NCBI GenBank assembly: GCA_902783735.1
Contig: CACZSE010000306.1
Location: 1-5,225, forward strand
Direction: 5' to 3'
DNA length: 5,225 nucleotides
DNA from: an uncultured Lachnospiraceae bacterium
GTDB taxonomy: Bacteria; Bacillota; Clostridia; Lachnospirales; Lachnospiraceae
In this document: positions 1-5,225 of the stretch, piece by piece
Numbering within the stretch: position 1 is the stretch's first letter
Layout: every line of letters begins with the position of its first letter
Program-made: the position numbers and the translations under genes
Notes under the pieces: generated by a model
Told to the model about the DNA's origin: nothing
Databases searched by the model: none
The model's input: only the letters and a program-made list of their open reading frames with translations

Positions 1-291
1 GACTTAAGTTTCCATTCCAAGGAGCTTTGGCGTGTGGATACCGATATGCTAAGCAGACAGTTTGCCGTTTTATACTGCGGTAAATATGCGGGTGAGGACG
101 AGTTTATCTATATTGCCGTAAATCTTCATTGGACAAGTCATGAATTTGCCGTCATGAAACTGCCTAAGAAATATAAATGGGAGATAGTAGCAGATACAGG
201 AAGCGCAGACTTAAAGGATTTAAATGACAGTGAGTTTGCAAAGATCACAGTCAAGGAGAGGAGCATGGTCATCATGCTCGGCAGAAAATGA
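1..291 (+). CDS. glgX: GlgX-type glycogen debranching enzyme, C-terminal end (5' truncated by window)
   Basis: Only the last 96 residues are present; frame 1 is open from the first base, so the gene begins upstream of the window and the ATG at 34 is internal. The visible part is the C-terminal beta-sandwich that follows the GH13 barrel in isoamylase/GlgX proteins. Family-like segments are LSFHSKELWR near the start, then FIYIAVNLHWTSHEFAVMKL, and a terminal ERSMVIMLGRK strand, as in GlgX proteins, which hydrolyse alpha-1,6 branch points of glycogen or limit dextrins in the cytoplasm. No catalytic residues lie in this part, so the exact specificity (glycogen debranching versus pullulanase/isoamylase) cannot be decided here. 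The TGA stop overlaps the next gene's ATG (ATGA at 288-291), suggesting translational coupling. I am confident of the GH13 debranching family, less so of the precise symbol. Confidence 0.82.
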   Translation, partial: DLSFHSKELWRVDTDMLSRQFAVLYCGKYAGEDEFIYIAVNLHWTSHEFAVMKLPKKYKWEIVADTGSADLKDLNDSEFAKITVKERSMVIMLGRK

Positions 292-908
292 AAGCATTAA
301 AGCATCTTAAAACCATCAATAAACACAGGAAGTTAGTAAGACAGGGCTGTTTTTCGGTGGGGTTATACAGACAGGGACTGATGCATGATCTCAGTAAATA
401 TTCACCTTCCGAGTTTTTGGTGGGCGCAAAATATTTTCAGGGGGACAGAAGTCCGAACAATGCAGAACGAGAAGACTTGGGATTTTCTTCCGCATGGCTT
501 CATCATAAAGGAAGGAATAAGCATCACTACGAATACTGGCTGGACTATTCGGTCCATGAAATGCACGGAATGCTGCCTGCACCCATGCCGGTAAAATACA
601 TAGTTGAGATGCTGATGGACAGAGTTGCTGCCTGCAAGGTATATAATAAGGATGCATATACAGACAGTTCACCTTTGAAATATTATAACAGCGGACTCGA
701 TCCGGCACCTTTACATCCCAAGACCAAAGCATTTCTGGAGTTGTTCTTAAATATGCTTGAGGTCTGGGGAGAGGAAGAGACATATACATTTATACGTGAG
801 AACATCGTGCCCAGGGCAAAGATGTTTGATAAAAAGGAAAACCTGCAGTTATGCATAGATTATTGTGAAAGAGGGCAAAGAAGGCTAAACAGGGACAGGA
901 GGAAGTAA
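288..908 (+). CDS. DUF5662 family protein, HD-hydrolase-like His/Asp pattern
   Basis: This 206-residue soluble protein matches, from memory, the DUF5662 family common in Lachnospiraceae; its function is unknown. The recognisable core is GLYRQGLMHDLSKYSPSEF (about residues 25-43), then RSPNNAERED (54-63) and WLHHKGRNKHHYEYW (70-84). The order H13, H33-D34 in an HDLSK motif, H72/H73, H79/H80 and D111 in MLMDRVAA resembles the H...HD...H...D metal-binding pattern of HD-domain phosphohydrolases, whose usual motif is HD(I/L)GK. That makes a metal-dependent hydrolase fold plausible, but this is my inference. There is no signal peptide or membrane segment. The start overlaps the stop of the upstream debranching gene by 4 nt (ATGA). 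The purine-rich GGAGAGGAG at 255-263 is about 24 nt away, too far for a normal Shine-Dalgarno, so initiation is probably coupled to upstream translation. One nt separates it from the next gene. Confidence 0.8.
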   Translation: MKALKHLKTINKHRKLVRQGCFSVGLYRQGLMHDLSKYSPSEFLVGAKYFQGDRSPNNAEREDLGFSSAWLHHKGRNKHHYEYWLDYSVHEMHGMLPAPMPVKYIVEMLMDRVAACKVYNKDAYTDSSPLKYYNSGLDPAPLHPKTKAFLELFLNMLEVWGEEETYTFIRENIVPRAKMFDKKENLQLCIDYCERGQRRLNRDRRK

Positions 909-909
909 G

Positions 910-1623
910 ATGTATATCGGAAGTGGAACCAGTAGAAATACGATAACATTTATTGTTGTTGTCTGTTCGATCTTGTGTGTTTGTTTCATGTTATTTTCAA
1001 CTGCATATCTTTCGTTTTATCTGGGTGTATGCAATACAAATTTTATTGAGAAGAACTGCACAAATGAAGGTGTGGCTTCCAAACTCGGCATAAACTCTTC
1101 GGATCTGCACAATGTTATAGAAGAATGGATGAAGGGCTTAAAAAAAGGCATATCTCCCTCGGTGAATGTCACCATGAACGGAGAAAGCGTTGATTTCTTC
1201 TCCGATGAAGATAAACAGAACATCACGGAGATATCAAAAAAGATCATTCTCATGAAAAGGCTTGCATATACATTTTTGGGTGTTTCTTTTGCCCTTATCA
1301 TGATAGTCCTTATCGAAGGCAGGGCCGTTATACTGAGAAATACCATTGCCATAGTCGGAGCTTTGCTTTTGCTTGGCGGCGGCGGGCTCATATTATTCAT
1401 GCAGATGAACCCCGAAAGATTCAGGGACGGATTTTTCACTGATGTCATACTCAGGGGCAGACCGTTGGAGGGCTGGCTTTCGCAGATCATCAGTCAGGGG
1501 ATGCTTAAGAGTGCATTCATCATGGTCATAAGTCTCTTTTTGATAGTTCAGCTTTTGTTTTTGATCATAATAAGCGGGTTTACGGGTACTAAGAAAAGTA
1601 GCAGAAAAGGAAGTCGAAGATGA
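910..1623 (+). CDS. Four-helix membrane protein, probable DUF1461/TIGR01906 relative
   Basis: A 237-residue integral membrane protein. Predicted hydrophobic helices lie at about residues 11-37, 118-136, 139-164 and 199-224. A polar segment of about 80 residues (38-117) follows helix 1 and is probably extracytoplasmic. The tail GTKKSSRKGSRR is strongly basic and should be cytoplasmic. The layout fits the TIGR01906/DUF1461 family of unknown function: one helix, an outer domain with a segment like DLHNVIEEWMKGLKKG (65-80), a FFSDEDKQNITEI element (96-108) just before helix 2, and an amphipathic FRDGFFTDVILRGRPLEGW stretch (171-189) before the last helix. The family element normally reads like F-S-x-x-E-x-x-H-M-x-D-V; here the His is Asn104 and the Asp is Glu107, so the match is divergent. 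A clear AGGAGG at 897-902, 7 nt from the ATG, fixes the start. It overlaps the next gene by 4 nt. Family call is moderate; membrane topology is firmer. Confidence 0.62.
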   Translation: MYIGSGTSRNTITFIVVVCSILCVCFMLFSTAYLSFYLGVCNTNFIEKNCTNEGVASKLGINSSDLHNVIEEWMKGLKKGISPSVNVTMNGESVDFFSDEDKQNITEISKKIILMKRLAYTFLGVSFALIMIVLIEGRAVILRNTIAIVGALLLLGGGGLILFMQMNPERFRDGFFTDVILRGRPLEGWLSQIISQGMLKSAFIMVISLFLIVQLLFLIIISGFTGTKKSSRKGSRR

Positions 1624-2675
1624 AAGATAAATATGTTGCTTATGTTTCAACCTATACACAGGGTGACAATTACGGAATACATATATTTGATGTTGATATG
1701 GAGGAAGGTAAATTTACCTTAAAGGATAAGGTAAAGATATCCAACTCATCATATGTGACCATAACTCACAATTCGAAATTTCTCTATTCCATAACCGACT
1801 TCGGAGTTGAAGCCTACAAGATAGAAAAAGACGGAAGTCTTACCATGTGGGGGAACAGTTCCATAAACGGTATGAGAGGATGTTACCTTTCAACCGACTA
1901 TGAAGACAGGTTTCTTTTCGTGGCGGGTTATCATGACGGAAAGATCACGGTTCTTAAATTGAATGAAGACGGAAGCATTGCAGGCATATGTGATGAGATA
2001 TTCCATAAGGGCTGGGGAAATGTTGCCGAGCGTAATTTCAGACCTCATGTGAGCTGTGTCAAGATGACAAGAGACAATAAATATCTTTGTGCAGCCGATC
2101 TGGGTATGGACTATATAGATGTTTATACTGTAGACAAAAACACCGGAAAGTTAAAGCTTATAGATATTGTCCATTCGGAGCAGAATTCTGCACCAAGACA
2201 TATCAAGTTTTCAAAGGACGGTCATCACATGTACGTGGTGCATGAACTGAACAATAAGATCGATGTTTATGAATATATCGATAAGGGAAACGATCCCGCA
2301 TTTGATAAGATACAGACCATCTCAACGGTAAATGATTACTTCGCAAAAGGTACTGCCGCAAGCGCACTGAGTATCTCGAAGGATGGTCAGTACATGGTCA
2401 GCTCAAATTCGGGAGACAACAGTGTAGTGATCTATTCTATCGATCAGCACAGCGGAGAGATGAGCAAGGTCCTTTGTCTTCCAATAAGCGGGGACTATCC
2501 GAAGGATGCATGCCTTTTCCCCGACAATAGGCATCTCGTTAGCTTAAATCATGAGTCGGACACTCTTACATTCTTTACGGTAGATCTTGAAAAGGGTCTT
2601 CTCATGATGAATCAGAAAGAGATAAAGGTTCAGAAACCGAATTGCATCATATTCCACAAACTGGAGCAGGAGTAA
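1620..2675 (+). CDS. Beta-propeller lactonase family protein (YbhE/Pgl-like, PF10282)
   Basis: This 351-residue cytoplasmic protein has the lactonase-family seven-bladed propeller fold, the group that includes 6-phosphogluconolactonase YbhE and fungal carboxymuconate cyclase. Signature strands are YVSTYTQGDNYGIHIFDVD (8-26), DRFLFVAGYHDGKITVLKL (96-114), FRPHVSCVKMTRDNKYLCAAD (from F140 to D160), APRHIKFSKDGHHMYVVHEL (191-210) and YMVSSNSGDNSVVIYSID (258-275). Length is normal for the family. His143, Arg193 and Glu209 sit where the proposed active-site His, Arg and Glu of the fungal enzyme are found, with matching spacing. The usual SNRGH motif, however, reads SNSGD, so an expected Arg is Ser264 and a His is Asp266; NEL has become HEL (208-210). 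Lactone hydrolysis is therefore uncertain. AGGAAG at 1608-1613, 6 nt from the ATG, supports the start; the gene overlaps its upstream neighbour (ATGA) and lies 1 nt before tgt. Its true substrate cannot be read from sequence. Confidence 0.85.
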   Translation: MKDKYVAYVSTYTQGDNYGIHIFDVDMEEGKFTLKDKVKISNSSYVTITHNSKFLYSITDFGVEAYKIEKDGSLTMWGNSSINGMRGCYLSTDYEDRFLFVAGYHDGKITVLKLNEDGSIAGICDEIFHKGWGNVAERNFRPHVSCVKMTRDNKYLCAADLGMDYIDVYTVDKNTGKLKLIDIVHSEQNSAPRHIKFSKDGHHMYVVHELNNKIDVYEYIDKGNDPAFDKIQTISTVNDYFAKGTAASALSISKDGQYMVSSNSGDNSVVIYSIDQHSGEMSKVLCLPISGDYPKDACLFPDNRHLVSLNHESDTLTFFTVDLEKGLLMMNQKEIKVQKPNCIIFHKLEQE

Positions 2676-2676
2676 T

Positions 2677-3816
2677 ATGGCCGAATATAAGATACTTACT
2701 ACCGATGGTGATGCCAAGAGAGCTCAGTTTGAAACGGTACACGGCATCATACAGACCCCTGTCTTCATGAATGTGGGGACGGCAGCCGCCATCAAGGGTG
2801 CACTTTCAAGCGAGGATCTTGAGAGGATAGGATGTCAGGTAGAACTTTCAAATACATATCATCTGCATGTAAGGCCCGGAGATGAGATCGTAAAAAAACT
2901 GGGCGGAATACATAAATTCATGAACTGGAACAGACCTGTGCTGACCGATTCGGGAGGCTTTCAGGTCTTTTCCCTTGCAGGCTTAAGAAAGATAAAAGAA
3001 GAGGGAGTCACTTTCAATTCACATATAGACGGAAGAAAGATATTCATGGGTCCCGAAGAGAGTATGCGCATACAGTCAAATCTGGCATCTACGATAGCCA
3101 TGGCATTTGATGAATGTGCACCGGCTCTTGCGGACAGAAACTATGTGAAAAACAGCGTCGACAGGACGACCAGATGGCTTGAAAGATGCAGTGAAGAGAT
3201 GAAAAGGCTCAATTCACTGGAGGATACCATAAACAAAGATCAGCTTTTGTTTGGTATAAACCAGGGGGCTGTCTACGAGGATATAAGAACAGAACATGCA
3301 AAACGTATAGCTTCGATGGAGCTTGACGGCTATGCCATAGGCGGTCTTGCTGTCGGTGAGACTCATGAGCAGATGTACAATATCATTGAAACAGTCGTTC
3401 CTCATCTTCCAAAGGATAAACCAACTTATCTGATGGGAGTCGGCACACCGGCGAACATACTTGAAGCGGTGGAAAGAGGAATAGATTTCTTTGATTGCGT
3501 TTATCCTTCAAGAAATGGTCGACATGGTCATGTATATACCTCTAAAGGCAAGTTAAATCTGTTCAATCAGAAATATGAGCTGGATGACAGACCCATAGAA
3601 GAAGGATGCAAATGTCCTACATGTCAAAGATATTCGAGGGCATATATAAGACATCTGCTTAAAGCAAAAGAGATGCTTGGCATGAGACTTTGTGTACTTC
3701 ATAATCTGTATTTTTACAATAATCTCATGACTGAGATACGTAATGCGATAGAAGCACATGAGTTTGCAGCATATAAAAAACGTAAACTTGAAGGCTTCTT
3801 AAGTGAAGAAGTTTAA
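2677..3816 (+). CDS. tgt: tRNA-guanine(34) transglycosylase (queuosine synthesis)
   Basis: A full-length 379-residue bacterial Tgt, which exchanges guanine-34 of GUN-anticodon tRNAs (Asp, Asn, His, Tyr) for preQ1 during queuosine synthesis. Key elements are present: LTDSGGFQVFSL with Asp91 as general acid/base, the base-binding Asp145 in FDECAP, GINQG with Gln196, GGLAVGE (222-228), nucleophile Asp273 in FDCVYPSRNGRHGH, and the zinc site Cys311, Cys313, Cys316 and His342. The 31-residue spacing between Cys311 and His342 is the same as in the well-studied Zymomonas enzyme. Cys147 and Val226 are the bacterial (preQ1-accepting) choices at positions where eukaryotic queuine-type enzymes differ. 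The start has AGGAG at 2668-2672 only 4 nt away, plus GGAG at 2663-2666 at 10 nt; it follows the propeller gene by 1 nt, so coupling is likely. No preQ1 riboswitch or queA is visible next to it in the window. Confidence 0.98.
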   Translation: MAEYKILTTDGDAKRAQFETVHGIIQTPVFMNVGTAAAIKGALSSEDLERIGCQVELSNTYHLHVRPGDEIVKKLGGIHKFMNWNRPVLTDSGGFQVFSLAGLRKIKEEGVTFNSHIDGRKIFMGPEESMRIQSNLASTIAMAFDECAPALADRNYVKNSVDRTTRWLERCSEEMKRLNSLEDTINKDQLLFGINQGAVYEDIRTEHAKRIASMELDGYAIGGLAVGETHEQMYNIIETVVPHLPKDKPTYLMGVGTPANILEAVERGIDFFDCVYPSRNGRHGHVYTSKGKLNLFNQKYELDDRPIEEGCKCPTCQRYSRAYIRHLLKAKEMLGMRLCVLHNLYFYNNLMTEIRNAIEAHEFAAYKKRKLEGFLSEEV

Positions 3817-3844
3817 TGTTTACCTAAAATATTTGATTTTATTC

Positions 3845-3873
3845 TTGTTTATTGCTCTGATTTCATGTATCAT
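3845..3873 (+). promoter_or_regulatory. Candidate sigma-70/SigA promoter for yajC
   Basis: In the 108-nt gap between tgt and yajC, TTGTTT (3845-3850) and TATCAT (3868-3873) are separated by exactly 17 nt. The -10 matches consensus at five of six positions, the -35 at three. Transcription would begin near 3880, giving a leader of about 45 nt. No convincing terminator lies between tgt and yajC, so yajC could be read both from here and from the upstream operon. Called from pattern only. Confidence 0.4.
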
Positions 3874-3878
3874 GTCAT

Positions 3879-3908
3879 TGTTGCGTTTTTCCAAGATTTA
3901 TTGCAACA
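3879..3908 (+). other. Small inverted repeat in the yajC leader
   Basis: TGTTGC (3879-3884) and GCAACA (3903-3908) are perfect inverted arms around an 18-nt A/T-rich loop. The 5' arm falls at the predicted transcription start and the 3' arm ends 5 nt before the AGGAGG ribosome site. It could stabilise the mRNA 5' end, but six base pairs with a large loop may be chance. Confidence 0.25.
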
Positions 3909-3924
3909 GGATTAGGAGGATCAT

Positions 3925-4275
3925 ATGAACGCATTATTACTCGCATCTGATGCCGCTTCAGCAGGAAACGCAGCAGGAAGCGGACTGATCATTGTATTGT
4001 ATATTGTATTTTTTGGCGTATTTATCTATTTTATGATGGTAAAACCCCAGAAAAAGGAACAGAACAGGATAGCAGCCATGCAAAAGGACATGGAAGTGGG
4101 AGATGTTGTTGTGACCACAAGCGGTTTTTACGGTGTTCTCATCGATATTATGGATGAAGATGTCATCGTAGAATTCGGAAACAATAAGAATTGCCGTATA
4201 CCCATGGAAAAATCTGCCATAAAGCAGGTTGAGAAGTCTGAAGCTAATAAGGCTAAAGCTGAAAAGGCTGAATAA
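3925..4275 (+). CDS. yajC: YajC, Sec translocase accessory membrane protein
   Basis: A 116-residue protein with the YajC layout: a short Ala/Ser-rich N-terminus, one transmembrane helix at about residues 20-39, then the hallmark VKPQKKEQNR (39-48), and a small cytoplasmic beta domain with MEVGDVVVTTSGFYGVL (56-72), VIVEFG (80-85) and CRIPMEKSAIKQV (90-102). The tail (104-116) is Lys/Ala/Glu-rich and probably disordered. YajC associates with SecDF and the SecYEG channel in the plasma membrane and supports protein export, though it is usually dispensable. AGGAGG at 3914-3919, 5 nt from the ATG, fixes the start. The tgt-yajC order is widely conserved in bacteria, but here secD/secF do not follow: a terminator and leuB do. 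Length and motifs are normal for the family. Confidence 0.96.
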   Translation: MNALLLASDAASAGNAAGSGLIIVLYIVFFGVFIYFMMVKPQKKEQNRIAAMQKDMEVGDVVVTTSGFYGVLIDIMDEDVIVEFGNNKNCRIPMEKSAIKQVEKSEANKAKAEKAE

Positions 4276-4299
4276 ATATTTATAATGCCGATATTTATA
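4276..4299 (+). repeat. A/T-rich direct repeat ATATTTATA x2
   Basis: ATATTTATA occurs at 4276-4284 and again at 4291-4299, with a partial third copy ATATTT at 4302-4307. The stretch directly follows the yajC stop and precedes the terminator. It could act as an UP-like element for the leuB promoter, since its second half lies about 20-30 nt upstream of the -35, or it may simply be A/T-rich spacer. Confidence 0.3.
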
Positions 4300-4308
4300 T
4301 GATATTTA

Positions 4309-4336
4309 AAGAGTCACTGCAATTGCAGTGACTTTT
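4309..4336 (+). terminator. Rho-independent terminator after yajC
   Basis: A 12-bp stem (4309-4320 with 4325-4336, one G-U pair) closes on an AATT loop. Its core is a perfect 20-nt palindrome, from GTCACTGC at 4313 to GCAGTGAC ending at 4332. The 3' side continues as CTTTTGTGTT, so the U tract is short but present, and an A run flanks the 5' side. It lies 33 nt after the yajC stop and probably ends the upstream operon. A perfect palindrome of this size could also serve as a protein operator. Confidence 0.85.
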
Positions 4337-4346
4337 GTGTTATAAT
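4318..4346 (+). promoter_or_regulatory. Extended -10 promoter for leuB, overlapping the terminator
   Basis: TGTTATAAT at 4338-4346 is a perfect extended -10 element (TGn followed by consensus TATAAT). At 17 nt upstream the -35 position holds TGCAAT (4318-4323), a weak match, which is tolerable for an extended -10 promoter. The -35 lies in the loop and stem of the preceding terminator. Transcription would start near 4353, leaving a leader of about 64 nt before leuB. Confidence 0.65.
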
Positions 4347-4366
4347 GATATGCGATATTGCTTTGA

Positions 4367-4382
4367 ACTGCGTAAATGCAGT
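4367..4382 (+). other. Small hairpin in the leuB leader
   Basis: ACTGC (4367-4371) and GCAGT (4378-4382) form a 5-bp stem with the 6-nt loop GTAAAT. It lies in the untranslated leader about 20 nt before the ribosome binding site. There is no U tract after it, so it is not a terminator. The same GCAGTG word occurs in the upstream terminator stem. No T-box, Leu-rich leader peptide or known riboswitch fits in this short leader. Confidence 0.3.
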
Positions 4383-4401
4383 GTGGCAAGAATATAAATA
4401 C

Positions 4402-4409
4402 GAGGTGAT
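4402..4409 (+). promoter_or_regulatory. Strong Shine-Dalgarno site of leuB
   Basis: GAGGTGAT is an eight-base match to the 16S anti-Shine-Dalgarno complement, with 7 nt between its end and the ATG at 4417. It decides the start: the frame is open further upstream, including an in-frame ATG at 4345, but that codon overlaps the -10 element and has no ribosome site. Confidence 0.8.
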
Positions 4410-4416
4410 ATATATT

Positions 4417-5225
4417 ATGAAGATGGATATTGCTGTCATTCGCGGAGACGGAATAGGTCCCGAGATCGTAAATGAAGCCATGAAGGTTTTGGATGCTGTT
4501 TGCAAAAAATACGGTCATTCTGTCAATTATGAACATATACTCATGGGAGGATGCTCAATAGATGCAACGGGCGAACCGCTGACCGATGAGGCGGTAAACA
4601 TTGCCAAGTCAAAGGACGCAGTATTACTCGGTTCCATAGGAGGAAATACTCAGACTTCCCCCTGGTATAAGCTTCCGCCCGAAAAAAGACCCGAAGCAGG
4701 TCTTTTAAAGATAAGAAAAGAACTTGGACTCTTCGCAAATTTAAGACCGGCATATCTTTATCCCGAGCTTAAGGAAGCCTGCCCTTTGAAGGAATCGGTT
4801 GCCGAAGCCGGTTTTGACATGATGATCATGAGAGAGCTCACCGGAGGATTATATTTCGGTGACAGATATACAAAAGAGATTGACGGTGTGATGACAGCTG
4901 TGGATACTCTCATATATACGGAAAACGAGATAAGAAGGATCGCGATAAAGGGCTTTGACATTGCCATGAAGCGTCGTAAAAAGGTTACTCTGGTAGATAA
5001 GGCCAATGTTCTTGATTCTTCCAGACTCTGGAGAAAGATCGTCACGGAGGTTTCTAAGGATTATCCCGAAGTTGAATTTAGCGTTATGCTCGTTGACAAT
5101 GCGGCAATGCAGCTTGTAAAGGATCCCGCTCAGTTTGATGTTATGCTCACGGAGAACATGTTCGGTGACATCCTTTCAGACGAAGCAAGCATGATAACCG
5201 GTTCGATCGGCATGCTTCCTTCAGC
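4417..5225 (+). CDS. leuB: 3-isopropylmalate dehydrogenase (3' truncated by window)
   Basis: The first 269 residues of LeuB; the frame is still open at the right edge, and family members are about 350-360 residues long. The enzyme oxidises and decarboxylates 3-isopropylmalate to 2-ketoisocaproate with NAD+ in cytoplasmic leucine synthesis. Visible features are the N-terminal IAVIRGDGIGPEI (5-17), Arg100 and Arg110 in LLKIRKELGLFANLRPA, Arg139 and the catalytic Tyr146 in RELTGGLYFG, Lys195 in VDKANVL, and the metal-binding Asp227 (VDNAAMQLV), Asp251 and Asp255 (GDILSDEAS). All keep the spacing known from the Thermus enzyme. Glu93, Leu96 and Leu97 (PEAGLL) match the part that recognises the isopropyl group, favouring LeuB over isocitrate or tartrate dehydrogenase. 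It has its own promoter and a separate leader, so it starts a new transcription unit after the yajC terminator; other branched-chain amino acid genes may follow outside the window. Confidence 0.97.
   Translation, partial: MKMDIAVIRGDGIGPEIVNEAMKVLDAVCKKYGHSVNYEHILMGGCSIDATGEPLTDEAVNIAKSKDAVLLGSIGGNTQTSPWYKLPPEKRPEAGLLKIRKELGLFANLRPAYLYPELKEACPLKESVAEAGFDMMIMRELTGGLYFGDRYTKEIDGVMTAVDTLIYTENEIRRIAIKGFDIAMKRRKKVTLVDKANVLDSSRLWRKIVTEVSKDYPEVEFSVMLVDNAAMQLVKDPAQFDVMLTENMFGDILSDEASMITGSIGMLPS

Noticed and set aside
391..789. Minus-strand open frame of 132 codons across the DUF5662 gene
   Set aside because: It lies inside a plus-strand gene with family-like conserved motifs, has no recognisable protein features and is a shadow. 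The same applies to the plus-strand frame 385-594.
1017..1659. Minus-strand open frames of 157 and 88 codons opposite the membrane protein gene
   Set aside because: They are antisense to a well-supported gene with a good ribosome site; the composition is what the complement of hydrophobic codons gives. No promoter or family signature was seen.
3791..3814. Hairpin CTTCTT-AAGTG-AAGAAG at the end of tgt as a terminator
   Set aside because: The core stem is only 6 bp and A/T-rich (3795-3800 with 3806-3811), lies in the last tgt codons and is followed by TTTAATG rather than a T run.
3817..3924. Riboswitch (for example preQ1 or T-box) in the tgt-yajC gap
   Set aside because: Only a 108-nt A/T-rich stretch with a weak 6-bp inverted repeat is present; no preQ1 aptamer core, T-box bulge or terminator was recognised.
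4350..4397. Short frame ATGCGATATTGC... in the leuB leader as a leucine attenuator peptide
   Set aside because: It would encode 15 residues with a single Leu codon, begins upstream of the predicted transcription start at about 4353, has no ribosome site, and no attenuator terminator follows it.
4345..4416. In-frame N-terminal extension of LeuB from the ATG at 4345
   Set aside because: The ATG overlaps the -10 element and lacks a Shine-Dalgarno, whereas GAGGTGAT at 4402-4409 and the conserved LeuB N-terminus both support 4417.
4541..5045. Minus-strand open frames opposite leuB
   Set aside because: The plus strand encodes all LeuB catalytic residues with correct spacing; the antisense frames are shadows.

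Overview
The window looks like chromosomal DNA of an anaerobic, low-to-medium-GC Firmicute, most likely a member of the Lachnospiraceae (Butyrivibrio/Roseburia-like). This is an inference from three things: frequent ATA and AGA codons, strong AGGAGG or GAGGTGAT Shine-Dalgarno sites, and the combination of a GlgX-type debranching enzyme, a DUF5662 protein, Tgt and YajC. All real genes lie on the plus strand. There is no sign of a mobile element, CRISPR array, RNA gene or phage.

Layout: positions 1-3816 hold five genes packed with overlaps of 4 nt or gaps of 1 nt. They are the 3' end of a glycogen-debranching (GlgX-type) glycosidase, a DUF5662 protein with an HD-hydrolase-like His/Asp pattern, a four-helix membrane protein probably related to DUF1461/TIGR01906, a seven-bladed beta-propeller lactonase-family protein, and tgt (tRNA-guanine transglycosylase, queuosine pathway). 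This spacing implies one transcript and translational coupling. After a 108-nt gap containing a candidate promoter comes yajC (small Sec-associated membrane protein). A good intrinsic terminator follows yajC and probably ends the unit. An extended -10 promoter lies partly on that terminator hairpin and drives leuB (3-isopropylmalate dehydrogenase), whose coding sequence runs off the right edge.

Functionally this is mostly housekeeping DNA: glycogen/alpha-glucan breakdown, a possible sugar-lactone step, tRNA modification, protein export and leucine synthesis. I do not see a clear new defence or mobile system. The items most worth a second look are the propeller protein, which seems to lack one of the expected active-site arginines, the HD-like DUF5662 protein of unknown function, and the overlapping terminator/promoter between yajC and leuB.
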